52,911 nt of DNA from Ignavibacteriales bacterium (GTDB taxonomy: Bacteria > Bacteroidota > Ignavibacteria > Ignavibacteriales > Melioribacteraceae): NCBI GenBank assembly GCA_003599395.1, contig QZJX01000034.1, forward strand, positions 1-52,911, in the 5' to 3' direction. The number at the start of each line of letters is the position of its first letter. The first letter of the stretch is position 1. Below the pieces are notes generated by a model. That model saw only the letters and a program-made list of their open reading frames with translations. It was not told the origin of the DNA and made no database searches. The position numbers and the translations under genes were made by a program. Below, one piece after another: positions 16,804 through 25,850 of this stretch.

Positions 16804-18627
16804 TTATCCCTCAATACCATTGTACATCTCTTCAATTAAATGAGAATACCTTTCTTCAACTACTTTTCTTTTAATTTTTAATGAAGGAGTCATTTCACCG
16901 CCTTCAATCGAGAATGGTTTATCAAGAACTTTGAATTTTCTTACTCTTTCATAATTGGCTAGTTTTTTCTGAAATTCACCAAGTTCTTTTTCAAGTAGTT
17001 CATTGATCTGTTTTTTCTCAATTAACTCTTCCGCGGTTTTGTATTGAATTCTATTTGCGTCTGCATATTCTTTTAATGCTTCAAAATCCGGAACAATTAA
17101 TGCGCTTAAAAACATTCTTCTATCGCCAATTAATACAAATTGATCGATATATTTACTTGCTAGGAACATATTTTCGATCGGCGTTGGTGCTATATATTTC
17201 CCACCTGAAGTTTTGAAAAGATGTTTTTTACGGTCAGTAATAATTAAGAATCCCTCTGCATCAAACACTCCGATATCACCAGTATGCAGCCAACCATCTT
17301 TAATTGTCTCTTCAGTTTCTTTTTTATTTTTGTAATAACCTTGCATTATGTTTGGACCCGCGGCTAATATTTCACCATCCTGTGCAATTTTGACTTCAAC
17401 TCCGGGCATAGGTTTGCCAACAGAACCGAACTTATAATCGTTCAATCGGTTGGCAGAAATAACGGGAGAAGATTCAGTTAATCCATATCCTTCAATTACA
17501 AGTAATCCAACCGATTCAAAAAATTGTCCGAGGTCGCGTGATAATGCAGCACCTCCTGAGATAAAGAATCTTAAATTTCCGCCTGTTCGTTCACGTAATT
17601 TTTTATAAACTAATTTATCAGCCAAAGCTCTTTTAACAGCTAGTCCGATCGGGACACCATCTCTGCTCTTTTTAGCATCCATATAATTTCTGCCGACCTC
17701 TAATGCCCAGTTAAATATTTTCTGTTTTTTCGCCGGCTGTGATTCAACATTGCGTTTTATTCTACTGTAAATTCTTTCGAAAAGTCTCGGAACTGCAGTC
17801 ATAATTGTTGGTTTTATCTCGCCCATATTCTGAGCAACTTTTTCGATACTTTCGGCATAACAAATCATACCACCACACGAGAATGCAGTGTAATAACCCG
17901 CCATTCTTTCAAAGATATGACAGAGGGGTAAGAAAGAAAGGAAAATATCATTTTCATCAATATGGAAAATTTCGTGAGCTGCTTTAACGTTCGAAACAAT
18001 ATTTTTATGAGTCAACATTACACCTTTTGGTTCACCGGTTGTACCGGATGTATAAATAATGGTACACAAATCATCTTCGTTACAAAGTTTGGCACTTTCC
18101 CCAAAATGATTAGGATTTTCAGATTTAAATTGAGTGCCTTTATCCAATACATTCTGGAATGAATAAACATCTTGCTCATTCCCAGCATCTTCATTGTTCA
18201 TTACAACAATAAACTTTAGATTTTTACATTCGTTTCTAATCTTCAATACCTTATTTAACTGAAACTTATTTGAAACAATAATACCTACCGATTCTGAATT
18301 GTTAAGAATAAACTGAATTGTTTCCGAGGTTGAAATGGGATACAAAGGCACATCTATTGCACCAAGACCTAATATTGCCATATCTGAATAAACCCATTCA
18401 GGGCGATTCTCTGCAATTATTGCAACTTTATCATTTCTTTTTACACCCAGAGATGCTAATCCATTTGCAAATTTTTCAGTTGTATCAAATAATTGTTGAT
18501 ATGATATATCGGAGTATTCGCTTGTATATTTATATCTCAAAACTGGACGATTTTTACCAACTGCAAACTCCTTTGTAATCTGAAAAAACAATTGCGGAAT
18601 TGTTTTAAAGTCCTTATAAATAGGCAT
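16804..18627 (-). CDS. fadD: Long-chain acyl-CoA synthetase
   Basis: A 607-aa adenylate-forming enzyme that activates long-chain fatty acids to acyl-CoA using ATP. The AMP-binding loop is YTSGTTGEPKGV, followed by LSFLPLCHIFERMAGY, the YGLTESSPV motif and the TGDIG...TDRKK hinge near the C-terminus, all as in the AMP-forming long-chain family (LC-FACS/FAA1-like). The start at the ATG 18627 was chosen because AAGGAGAG stands four bases upstream; an in-frame TTG five codons earlier has no such site. It diverges from the DedA gene and ends in a terminator. The chain length of the substrate is inferred from family only. Confidence 0.93.
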   Translation of the reverse strand: MPIYKDFKTIPQLFFQITKEFAVGKNRPVLRYKYTSEYSDISYQQLFDTTEKFANGLASLGVKRNDKVAIIAENRPEWVYSDMAILGLGAIDVPLYPISTSETIQFILNNSESVGIIVSNKFQLNKVLKIRNECKNLKFIVVMNNEDAGNEQDVYSFQNVLDKGTQFKSENPNHFGESAKLCNEDDLCTIIYTSGTTGEPKGVMLTHKNIVSNVKAAHEIFHIDENDIFLSFLPLCHIFERMAGYYTAFSCGGMICYAESIEKVAQNMGEIKPTIMTAVPRLFERIYSRIKRNVESQPAKKQKIFNWALEVGRNYMDAKKSRDGVPIGLAVKRALADKLVYKKLRERTGGNLRFFISGGAALSRDLGQFFESVGLLVIEGYGLTESSPVISANRLNDYKFGSVGKPMPGVEVKIAQDGEILAAGPNIMQGYYKNKKETEETIKDGWLHTGDIGVFDAEGFLIITDRKKHLFKTSGGKYIAPTPIENMFLASKYIDQFVLIGDRRMFLSALIVPDFEALKEYADANRIQYKTAEELIEKKQINELLEKELGEFQKKLANYERVRKFKVLDKPFSIEGGEMTPSLKIKRKVVEERYSHLIEEMYNGIEG

Positions 18628-18777
18628 TCTTCTCTCCTTCAAAGTTAGGGTCTTAATTTACGTGGGTGAGGTAAAAATTGCAATAAAATCCGATTAAAAA
18701 TATGAATATCCTGTATATGAAATAATTTCTTTAGGGATGATAATTTTAGTATTATTGCGGTTTATTATTCTAAAAAG

Positions 18778-19392
18778 ATGAAATTAATTCGGAAAATATA
18801 TGACTGGATGCTGCACTGGGCCGAAACTCCTTACGGGCCAATAGCTTTATTTATTTTAGCTTTTGCAGAAGCATCCTTCTTCCCTATTCCGCCTGATGCC
18901 TTATTAATTGCGTTAGCTTTAGGTGCAAGGACAAAATCGTTTCAGTTCGCAATTAATAGTACAGTCGGTTCAGTATTAGGGGCTTTACTCGGCTACGCTA
19001 TCGGACATTTTCTTTGGTGGGGTACAGACGATAGTTTTTCCGCAATCGCACTTTTCTTTTTTGATAACATACCGGGTTTTACGCAAGAAATTTTTTATAA
19101 TGTAAAAAGTCTTTACGACGAATGGAATTTTTGGATAATTTTTACTGCCGGATTTACACCAATTCCCTATAAAGTTTTTACCATATCTGGTGGAGCATTC
19201 GAGATTAATCTCATGTTGTTTGTAATTGCCTCTATAATTAGCAGAGCTGCACGTTTCTTTCTGGTTGCTTACTTAATTTGGAGATTCGGACCTCAGATAA
19301 AAAGCTTCATCGACAAATATTTTAATTTACTTGCAATCGCTTTTACAGTATTATTGATCGGCGGGTTTGTTTTGATAAAATATCTTATTTAA
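18778..19392 (+). CDS. DedA/YqaA-family membrane protein
   Basis: A 204-aa integral membrane protein of the DedA (SNARE-associated, VTT) superfamily, members of which act as lipid scramblases or flippases such as undecaprenyl-phosphate translocases. The reentrant-loop signatures are visible: FAEASFFPIPPDALL (about 30-44) and FTAGFTPIPYKVFTI (about 121-135), the latter followed by SRAARFFLVAYL. Four or more hydrophobic stretches are evident. The YqaA subgroup fits best because of the FTPIPYK variant. It stands alone on the + strand in divergent orientation to fadD and convergent to transketolase. Cargo cannot be assigned. Confidence 0.88.
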   Translation: MKLIRKIYDWMLHWAETPYGPIALFILAFAEASFFPIPPDALLIALALGARTKSFQFAINSTVGSVLGALLGYAIGHFLWWGTDDSFSAIALFFFDNIPGFTQEIFYNVKSLYDEWNFWIIFTAGFTPIPYKVFTISGGAFEINLMLFVIASIISRAARFFLVAYLIWRFGPQIKSFIDKYFNLLAIAFTVLLIGGFVLIKYLI

Positions 19393-19428
19393 AAAAAGCG
19401 GTTGCAAATCATAGTAATTAACAACCGC
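19391..19428 (-). terminator. Terminator of the transketolase unit
   Basis: GCGGTTG (19398-19404) pairs with CAACCGC (19422-19428) around a 17-base loop. On the minus strand a seven-base T-run follows (A-run 19391-19397 on +). It lies between the convergent dedA and tkt genes; on the + strand the tail is poor, so it mainly serves tkt. Confidence 0.7.
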
Positions 19429-19435
19429 GTTAAAA

Positions 19436-21439
19436 TTATTTACCTAATGACGCTTTTGTTCTATTAACTATATTCTCAATACTAAAACCATATTTTTCAA
19501 AAATTACTTCAAGCGGTGCAGAAGCCCCAAACTTTTCGATACTGATACACTCTCCGGCGTCACCAACATATTTTTCCCATCCTTGTTTAACACCGGCCTC
19601 AATTGATATTCTAACTTTTATATCTTTTGGAATAATAGAATTTTTATATTCATCATCTTGCATCTCAAACAATTCCCAACTAGGAAAACTAACTACTCGA
19701 GTTTTTATTCCTTGAGTTTCCAATTTTTCTGAAGCATTTATTGCTAGGTCTACTTCCGAACCTGTTGATAAAAGAATCGCATCCGGTTTACCTTTGGTAT
19801 CTTTAATTATATATGCGCCTTTTTTTAATCCCTCAGCCGATGCATATTTATTTCGGTCAACTATTTTAATCTTTTGTCGTGTTAATACTATCGCAACGGG
19901 GCCAGATTTATGCTCAAGTGCGGCTTGCCATGCATAAGTTGTCTCATTTGCATCGGAAGGACGAATAACAACTAAACCGGGAATTGCTCGAAGCGAAGAA
20001 AGATGTTCAACCGGTTGGTGAGTCGGTCCATCTTCTCCTAAGCCAATACTATCGTGAGTGAAAACATATATTGGTCTTATGTGTGAGAGAGATGCGAGTC
20101 TAATTGCCGGACGAAGATAATCTGAGAATACTAAAAATGTTGCACCGTAAGGAATCACGCCGCCATAAAGTGCCATGCCGTTAAGTATAGCTGCCATACC
20201 AAATTCACGAATACCAAAATTTATATTTCTTCCGTTTCTATTTTCAGCAGAAAAATCTGGATCAGTTTTAATTTTTGTATTAGTAGAAGCAGCCAAATCA
20301 GCCGAACCACCAAATAATGTGGGAAGATTTTCTGCAATTGAATTAATTACTTTTTCAGAACTATTTCGAGTGGCTTGTTTTTCACCATAGTTTTCAAATT
20401 TTGGGAGAAGTGACTTCCATTGATCACCAAAATTACCAACCATTACTTTTTGGAATAATTCAGCTTCTGCAGGATATTTCGCTGAATATTCAGTGAATAA
20501 TTTATTCCATTTTTCTTCTTTAGTAGCACCTTCAGTCTTAAGTAACGCGAAATGTTCCTTTACTTCTTCAGGAATGTAGAAGGTTTTACCTTCCGGCCAA
20601 TTTAGATTTTTCTTTGTCGCAGCAACTTCTTCATCTCCTAGAGGGGAACCATGAGCAGAGGAAGTATCTTGTTTCTTTGGACTTCCATAACCTATGTGTG
20701 TATCTGTTATAATCAAAGCCGGTCTATCTGACTTTTTCGCATTGCTTACAGCTTCCTCTAATTTCTCTAAATCGTTTACGTCTTTTACATGTTGAACGTA
20801 CCAGCCATAAGCTTCAAATCTCATTGCTGCATTATCCGACATGGAAATCGATGTGCTTCCGTCTATCGTAATTTTATTGTTATCGTAAAAAACAATGAGT
20901 TTATTAATTTTATTATGTCCGGCAAATGAAGCGGCTTCATGTGATACACCTTCCATAAGATCACCATCACCGGCAATAACATAAACGTAATTATCCAAAA
21001 TCTTAAAATTGTCTTTATTAAATTTGGCGCTTAAAAAAGCTTGTGCAGTTGCCATACCGATCGCGTTTGCAAATCCTTGTCCTAATGGACCAGTAGAAGT
21101 TTCAACCCCGGGGGTTAATCCATATTCAGGATGACCGGGAGTAATACTTCCCCACTGTCTAAAGTTTTGCAGATCTTCCATCGTCACTTTGTAGCCTGAT
21201 AAGTGTAGAGAACTATATAGCAGCATACTTCCGTGACCAGCACTTAATACAAATCGATCTCTATTTATCCATTTCGGATTCATTGGATTGTGATTCATAA
21301 TTTTTCGATAAAGCAAATATGCAATTGGAGCACATCCCATCGGCATTCCCGGATGGCCTGAATTTGCTTTTTGTACTCCATCAACAGATAAAAACCTTAT
21401 TGTGTTAATCGACATGTTTTCGATACTAGTTTGGTTCAT
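19436..21439 (-). CDS. tkt: Transketolase
   Basis: A 667-aa thiamine-diphosphate enzyme that moves two-carbon units between sugar phosphates in the pentose phosphate pathway. The N-terminal pyrophosphate domain shows GHPGMPMG and the GDGDLMEGVS...N ThDP motif; the central pyrimidine domain shows GIREFGMAAI and THDSIGLGEDGPTHQP; the C-terminal domain follows. The start at ATG 21439 (MNQTSIENMS) has GGAG six bases upstream and removes an overlap with the preceding small gene; another ATG four codons earlier is possible. It is probably co-transcribed with that gene and ends in a hairpin terminator. Confidence 0.96.
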   Translation of the reverse strand: MNQTSIENMSINTIRFLSVDGVQKANSGHPGMPMGCAPIAYLLYRKIMNHNPMNPKWINRDRFVLSAGHGSMLLYSSLHLSGYKVTMEDLQNFRQWGSITPGHPEYGLTPGVETSTGPLGQGFANAIGMATAQAFLSAKFNKDNFKILDNYVYVIAGDGDLMEGVSHEAASFAGHNKINKLIVFYDNNKITIDGSTSISMSDNAAMRFEAYGWYVQHVKDVNDLEKLEEAVSNAKKSDRPALIITDTHIGYGSPKKQDTSSAHGSPLGDEEVAATKKNLNWPEGKTFYIPEEVKEHFALLKTEGATKEEKWNKLFTEYSAKYPAEAELFQKVMVGNFGDQWKSLLPKFENYGEKQATRNSSEKVINSIAENLPTLFGGSADLAASTNTKIKTDPDFSAENRNGRNINFGIREFGMAAILNGMALYGGVIPYGATFLVFSDYLRPAIRLASLSHIRPIYVFTHDSIGLGEDGPTHQPVEHLSSLRAIPGLVVIRPSDANETTYAWQAALEHKSGPVAIVLTRQKIKIVDRNKYASAEGLKKGAYIIKDTKGKPDAILLSTGSEVDLAINASEKLETQGIKTRVVSFPSWELFEMQDDEYKNSIIPKDIKVRISIEAGVKQGWEKYVGDAGECISIEKFGASAPLEVIFEKYGFSIENIVNRTKASLGK

Positions 21440-21452
21440 TACTTTCTCCATA

Positions 21453-21788
21453 TTAAAATTCTTCACCATAAAATTCACCGTCAACAATTGGTGTAACACA
21501 TATTAACGGTTTATCAGGTACGTTAAACTCGGTAAATATTTCCTCGAAAAGTCTATAATGCATTCCTTGTTTCTCTAATTTAGCAAAACGACTATAAGGC
21601 ATGTACTGCCCTTTCTTATCAACCGGTGCTTCAAACAATATTGCTGATTCAAAATCTTCTTTAGCAGATTTTTTTAAAAATATGATCTTTTCTTCATCAG
21701 TGCCGGATTGTTTGTATGATAAAGCTTTGAATCCGGTTACAAAATCATTTTGAATAATTAAATAAATATTTACAATGGTTTCTAGCAA
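21453..21788 (-). CDS. Hypothetical protein of 111 aa upstream of tkt
   Basis: I do not recognise a family. The product is a small soluble mixed alpha/beta protein without signal peptide or membrane segment. It has a lysine-rich middle (EEKIIFLKKSAKEDFE) and a C-terminal part (DKPLICVTPIVDGEFYGEEF) with many Gly, Pro and aromatic residues. The start given is a TTG with only a weak AAAG upstream, so the true beginning may differ. The stop lies 13 bases before the tkt start and its last codons overlap the tkt ribosome binding site region, which suggests translational coupling. Base composition is like its neighbours. It may be a real conserved gene; a wrong call is possible. Confidence 0.6.
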   Translation of the reverse strand: MLETIVNIYLIIQNDFVTGFKALSYKQSGTDEEKIIFLKKSAKEDFESAILFEAPVDKKGQYMPYSRFAKLEKQGMHYRLFEEIFTEFNVPDKPLICVTPIVDGEFYGEEF

Positions 21789-21809
21789 TCTTTAATAAAT
21801 TTATTTTTT

Positions 21810-21833
21810 AAAAAAGCCGGAATTACCGGCTTT
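21810..21833 (-). terminator. Terminator after fumC
   Basis: AAAGCCGG (21813-21820) and CCGGCTTT (21826-21833) form an 8-bp GC-rich stem with a five-base loop. The minus strand continues with a run of T. It lies 50 bases past the fumC stop and before the 111-aa gene. Confidence 0.85.
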
Positions 21834-21883
21834 AAATTGTGGAAATACATTTATTCTAGTTTTATTATCTCATAATTCCAAAA

Positions 21884-23275
21884 TTACTTTTTAGGCCCGA
21901 TCATATTTTCAGGTCTAACTTTTTCATCAAATTCTTTCTCTGTAAGCAATCCTAACGCAACTGCGGCTTCTTTTAAAGTTGAGTTGTCGTTAAAAGCTTT
22001 CTTTGCTACTTTTGCTGCGTTGTCATAACCGATATGAGGATTTAGTGCAGTAACTAACATCAAAGAGTTACGCAAATTTTTATCAATGTTAACCTCATTT
22101 GCTTCAATCCCTACCACACAATGATCTGCAAAACTATCACAAGCATCACCAAGTAATCTGATTGATTGTAAAAGATTGTAGATCATGACAGGTTTGAAAA
22201 CATTTAATTCAAAATTGCCGCTTGCACCACCAAAGTTTACGGCAACATCATTACCCATAACCTGAGCGCAAACCATTGTCATAGCTTCAGATTGAGTTGG
22301 ATTTACTTTACCAGGCATAATTGAACTACCGGGTTCATTAGCAGGAAGATTAATTTCACCAATACCGCAACGAGGACCGCTACCAAGCCATCTAACATCG
22401 TTAGCAATTTTCATCAGGGAGGCAGCCAATGTTTTCATAACGCCGCTGGCTTCTACAATCGCGTCGTGTGCGGCTAGTGCCTCAAACTTATTAGGTGCTG
22501 TTACAAAATCTAATCCGGTTATTTCTGAAATTTTTGCAGCAGATAATTCCGCAAATTTTTCATGAGTATTTAACCCTGTTCCAACTGCGGTCCCACCAAG
22601 TGCTAATTCCTTTAATCGTGGCAAACAACTATTAATTCTATCCAAACCATAACTCAATTGTTGTACATAGGCTGAGAACTCTTGACCAAGTGTAAGCGGA
22701 ACAGCATCCATCAAGTGAGTTCTTCCTATTTTGATTATATTCTTGAATTCTTCTGCTTTAACTTGAAGTGCGTCTCTAAGTTTAGTAACACGAGGAATTA
22801 AATGATTAACTATTTGTTCGACTGCTGCAATATGCATAGCTGTAGGAAAAGTATCATTCGAAGATTGAGCTTTGTTAACATCATCATTAGGATGAATAGG
22901 TTTTTTACTTCCTAATTCTCCGCCGGCTATTTTAATAGCTCGGTTGGCGATAACTTCATTTGAGTTCATGTTTGTTTGTGTTCCGCTTCCGGTTTGCCAA
23001 ACTACTAGCGGAAAATGATCATCTAATTTTCCTTCAATAACTTCATCAGCTGCTTTTACAATCAACTCGGCTTTTTCCTTAGTTAACATACCGAGTTCTT
23101 GATTTGTTTGAGCGGCGGCTTTCTTTAATATTCCTAAGGCTCTAATTATTTCGCGAGGAAAAGTTTCACCACCAATTTTGAAATTCATTAATGATCTAGC
23201 TGTTTGTGCGCCATAATATTTATCAGCCGGAACTTTTACTTCACCCATAGTATCTGTTTCAATTCTGTATTCCAT
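21884..23275 (-). CDS. fumC: Fumarate hydratase class II
   Basis: An iron-independent fumarase of 463 aa that interconverts fumarate and malate in the TCA cycle. The superfamily signature [11 protein letters not shown] is at residues 316-326, the catalytic-base region with His in [10 protein letters not shown] at 184-193, and the substrate loop [14 protein letters not shown] at about 95-108. Length matches the family (about 460). The related aspartase is less likely because the TGSGTQ/NMN spacing and flanking sequence are fumarase-like. It sits at the end of the sigma factor-NlpC group, 71 bases after the NlpC gene, and has its own terminator. It is one of two TCA-cycle genes in the window. 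Confidence 0.94.
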   Translation of the reverse strand: MEYRIETDTMGEVKVPADKYYGAQTARSLMNFKIGGETFPREIIRALGILKKAAAQTNQELGMLTKEKAELIVKAADEVIEGKLDDHFPLVVWQTGSGTQTNMNSNEVIANRAIKIAGGELGSKKPIHPNDDVNKAQSSNDTFPTAMHIAAVEQIVNHLIPRVTKLRDALQVKAEEFKNIIKIGRTHLMDAVPLTLGQEFSAYVQQLSYGLDRINSCLPRLKELALGGTAVGTGLNTHEKFAELSAAKISEITGLDFVTAPNKFEALAAHDAIVEASGVMKTLAASLMKIANDVRWLGSGPRCGIGEINLPANEPGSSIMPGKVNPTQSEAMTMVCAQVMGNDVAVNFGGASGNFELNVFKPVMIYNLLQSIRLLGDACDSFADHCVVGIEANEVNIDKNLRNSLMLVTALNPHIGYDNAAKVAKKAFNDNSTLKEAAVALGLLTEKEFDEKVRPENMIGPKK

Positions 23276-23346
23276 TTGCTCTCCCTGTTTTTAAGAGATA
23301 AATTTAACCGATTTGATGTTGAAATTCAATTTAAAGATATGATAAC

Positions 23347-24012
23347 TCATTTGATTCTGCGGGCACCAACATATCTTTTTTTATAGTATGAACTTTCAAG
23401 TGAGGAAACTGTAACACCTAATGATCGGCTGGCGTGTGCAAATAAATTTTCACCTATATAGATACCCACATGCCCGGGGTACGATCGTCGAGTAGTATTA
23501 AAGAAAATCAAATCACCAAATGTTAATTCCGATTTGGAGGATATTAATTCACCGATACTAAATTGTTCACTAGAAGTTCGAGGTAATTGAAGTCCAATAG
23601 CGGTATCAAATACATGCTGTGTAAATGCAGAGCAGTCAATTCCATTACGATCGACGCCTCCATATTTATACGGAGTTTCAAGATAAGATATAATTTCAAA
23701 CAATATTTTTTCTCTCGTTGTAAAAGCCGAACTAAGTGATTGCATTCTTTCGTATTTACCAATAAACTCTCGTGTATCAACTGGTACATCCTCAACCGGA
23801 ATATCATCAAATTCCTCAAGTTCATCTGGAATATTATAAACTGTTGATGTATCCGTATTCTCAGTGGAAGTAAACCTTACCGAGGAAGGTTGTTTTTCTT
23901 CTACTTCTTTTGGACGGTTATAACGATCGGATTGTGAGGAGGGTGAACAACCGAATATAAGCCAAGTCAATAACACAACTATTAAGGAAGCGAGATAAAA
24001 TCTGTGTTGCAT
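23347..24012 (-). CDS. NlpC/P60 peptidase, lipoprotein
   Basis: A 221-aa predicted D,L-endopeptidase acting on murein stem peptides. The N-terminus carries a lipoprotein signal (LIVVLLTWLIFGC, Cys22). A poorly ordered acidic/Thr-rich spacer leads to the NlpC/P60 domain at about 95-215, with the catalytic Cys in GIDCSAFTQHVF, the first His in YPGHVGIYIG, and a second polar position in FAHASRS. The start ATG lies five bases past the sigma factor stop, so the two are likely one unit. Relatives such as Spr/MepS are cell-wall growth hydrolases; the specific bond cleaved here is inferred. Confidence 0.92.
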   Translation of the reverse strand: MQHRFYLASLIVVLLTWLIFGCSPSSQSDRYNRPKEVEEKQPSSVRFTSTENTDTSTVYNIPDELEEFDDIPVEDVPVDTREFIGKYERMQSLSSAFTTREKILFEIISYLETPYKYGGVDRNGIDCSAFTQHVFDTAIGLQLPRTSSEQFSIGELISSKSELTFGDLIFFNTTRRSYPGHVGIYIGENLFAHASRSLGVTVSSLESSYYKKRYVGARRIK

Positions 24013-24017
24013 GGAAA

Positions 24018-24872
24018 CTATCCGAGGTAAGTTCTTAGGTTCTTACTTCTCGAAGCGTGTCTTAATCGTCTTATTGCTTTCTCTTTTATTTGACGAACCC
24101 GCTCACGAGTTAAATTGAATTTTTCGCCTATCTCTTCTAATGTTAAACTGTGTTCTGTACCTAAACCAAAATATAATTTGATAACTTCAGCTTCACGTTC
24201 CGTTAAAGTTGCGAGAGCACGTTCAACTTCACTCTTAAGTGATTCTGACATTAAGCTAAAATCGGGAGAGGGTTGTTGATCGTTTTCTAACACATCAAGC
24301 AGTCTATTTTCTTCACCTTGAGTGAAAGGTGCATCCATAGAAATATGTCTGCCTGAAATTTTCAGAGTATCGGAAACTTCATTAATATCCATTTCCAATT
24401 CTTTAGCTAGTTCACTTGCGCTTGGTTCTCTTTCAAATTCTTGTTCTAAGTTACTGTATGCTTTACCGATTTTATTAAGCGCACCGACTCTATTTAATGG
24501 AAGTCTTACTATCCTAGATTGCTCCGCAAGAGCTTGTAAAATTGATTGTCTAATCCACCAAACAGCATAAGAAATAAATTTGAATCCGCGGGTTTCATCA
24601 AATCTTTTTGCTGCTTTAATTAGTCCTAAGTTACCTTCATTAATAAGGTCACCAAGAGTTAGTCCTTGATTTTGATATTGCTTTGCTACACTAACAACAA
24701 ATCGTAAATTAGCTTTTACTAGTTTCTCTAAAGCTGATTGGTCACCTTTTTTAATTTTTATTGCAAGTTCAATTTCCTCGTCGGCAGTAAGCAGATCAAC
24801 TTTACCGATTTCTTGCAAATATTTATCTAACGATTGACTTTCACGATTGGTGAATTGTTTAGTGATCTTCAA
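24018..24872 (-). CDS. RpoD-family sigma factor (short primary-like type)
   Basis: A 284-aa sigma-70 factor that directs RNA polymerase to promoters. Region 1.2 ([20 protein letters not shown]) begins at residue 14, followed by regions 2.1-2.4 ([16 protein letters not shown]...[13 protein letters not shown]), region 3 (about 120-195) and the region 4 helix-turn-helix ([20 protein letters not shown], about 239-258). The missing region 1.1 and spacer give the compact form that serves as the primary sigma in Bacteroidota and relatives, so this may be the housekeeping factor. The start is TTG with AGGAG eight bases before it; a three-codon frame (ATG TTG TTT TGA) lies across this site. It follows directly on two microcompartment shell genes. 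Confidence 0.93.
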   Translation of the reverse strand: MKITKQFTNRESQSLDKYLQEIGKVDLLTADEEIELAIKIKKGDQSALEKLVKANLRFVVSVAKQYQNQGLTLGDLINEGNLGLIKAAKRFDETRGFKFISYAVWWIRQSILQALAEQSRIVRLPLNRVGALNKIGKAYSNLEQEFEREPSASELAKELEMDINEVSDTLKISGRHISMDAPFTQGEENRLLDVLENDQQPSPDFSLMSESLKSEVERALATLTEREAEVIKLYFGLGTEHSLTLEEIGEKFNLTRERVRQIKEKAIRRLRHASRSKNLRTYLG

Positions 24873-24883
24873 AACAACATCTC

Positions 24884-25156
24884 CTAATTAAGTTCAGAGT
24901 TTATTGAATCAACAATCCCAACAATTGAAGCATCAACGGGAGCCATGTCAACAGTTAACGGGATGACAGCTTCACTGGCGGTAATGTAGTACACAATCTC
25001 ACCAGGTCCGGCACCTATTGTATCTAATGCAACAATTGGCCTACCAATATCTTCTTTTTTCGAGTTAATTGGTTGAACAAATTGCATTTTATAATTTTTC
25101 AATGACTCATATTTTCGAGTCGCCCAAATTGTTCCTATTACACGGCCAAGTATCAT
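24884..25156 (-). CDS. EutN/CcmL family microcompartment vertex protein (second copy)
   Basis: A 90-aa BMC-P protein; pentamers of this family cap the vertices of bacterial microcompartment shells. The opening [19 protein letters not shown] and the core [21 protein letters not shown] with ending [12 protein letters not shown] are close to the family consensus. The ATG overlaps the stop of the first copy by one base (TGATG), showing translational coupling, and the sigma factor gene starts 12 bases after its stop. It lacks the hexamer-type (BMC-H) domain, and no BMC-H gene occurs in the window. The two copies differ clearly in sequence, so they would be distinct vertex proteins. Confidence 0.9.
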   Translation of the reverse strand: MILGRVIGTIWATRKYESLKNYKMQFVQPINSKKEDIGRPIVALDTIGAGPGEIVYYITASEAVIPLTVDMAPVDASIVGIVDSINSELN

Positions 25157-25455
25157 CAGTTCTTATCTGCTTCAGTTAATTTCTCTTTAACACTTATGTC
25201 AAGTTTATCAACAATTGCCATTATAACAGCATCAACGGGTTTATTTTTCGTTATTGCTGTTTGACGCGCTGAACTTCCTTGAGCAGCCAAAATAATCTCA
25301 CCGACCCCGGCACCAACTGAATCTACAGCTACCACATAATTATTCAGTGGTTTATAATCTAAGTCGAGTTCTCTAACAATCAAAAACTTTGACCCGACAA
25401 GATTTTCATCTTTACGGGTTGACCAAACAGTTCCAATTACTTTACCTAACATCAT
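25156..25455 (-). CDS. EutN/CcmL family microcompartment vertex protein (first copy)
   Basis: A 99-aa BMC-P shell protein, beginning MMLGKVIGTVWSTRKDENL, with the core AVDSVGAGVGEIILAAQGSSA and the strand-forming VDAVIMAIVDKL. The charged ending VKEKLTEADKN is longer than in the second copy. A good ribosome binding site (GAGGT) precedes the ATG and lies within the end of the PIN gene. BMC-P genes normally accompany hexamer shell genes and an aldehyde-processing enzyme core; here the neighbours are phosphopentomutase, a PIN protein and a sigma factor. It may be part of a shell whose hexamers are encoded elsewhere. The family call is firm, the compartment type is not. Confidence 0.9.
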   Translation of the reverse strand: MMLGKVIGTVWSTRKDENLVGSKFLIVRELDLDYKPLNNYVVAVDSVGAGVGEIILAAQGSSARQTAITKNKPVDAVIMAIVDKLDISVKEKLTEADKN

Positions 25456-25463
25456 AAGCTACC

Positions 25464-25850
25464 TCACAAATTTTTCGGATCAATTATTTCTAATTCGGTA
25501 TTTGAATATCTATTTATATTTTCTGTAACAACTTTCAGTTTATTTATTTTTGCTGTCACACAGAACAATGCATCTCTTACACTATTTACCTTTTCTGTAA
25601 ATTCCGAAACCAATAAACTGTAACGCGCATGAAAACCCAAAACAGTAACGGCTTTCATCAATGCATCAACGGAATCTTTTTCAATATTATCGCGAACAGT
25701 AAAATATAATTCAGCGGAATTTATAACAGTTGTGAAACAAATTCCAGACTCCATTAATTTTTCGAGGTGGGATTTTTCATTTCCCTTATAAATTAGATGA
25801 TCAACAAGAACATCGGTGTCAATCAAGTATTCGTTTTTATCTTTACTCAA
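25464..25850 (-). CDS. PIN domain protein (VapC-like)
   Basis: A 128-aa protein with a PIN nuclease-like fold. Acidic residues in the expected places are D11 (LIDTDVLVDHL), E47 (INSAELYF) and D93 (VRDALFCVTA), followed by the VVTENINRYSN stretch that matches the last family strand, in which N111 replaces the commoner D or N-K-D arrangement. VapC toxins are single-strand RNases acting on tRNA or rRNA. The start is TTG, overlapping the stop of the upstream 63-aa gene as TTGA, with AGGA eight bases upstream. The gene lies eight bases before the first shell gene. Without a recognised antitoxin it may be a toxin, or an RNase that tunes this operon. Confidence 0.8.
   Translation of the reverse strand: MSKDKNEYLIDTDVLVDHLIYKGNEKSHLEKLMESGICFTTVINSAELYFTVRDNIEKDSVDALMKAVTVLGFHARYSLLVSEFTEKVNSVRDALFCVTAKINKLKVVTENINRYSNTELEIIDPKNL

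Noticed and set aside
16740-16835. N-terminal 32-aa extension of the SlyD-like protein
   Set aside because: It would run through the fadD end and the terminator hairpin, and the internal ATG has a clear ribosome binding site.
21440-21499. Longer transketolase N-terminus overlapping the 111-aa gene
   Set aside because: The ATG at 21439 has GGAG at good spacing and gives the normal transketolase start.
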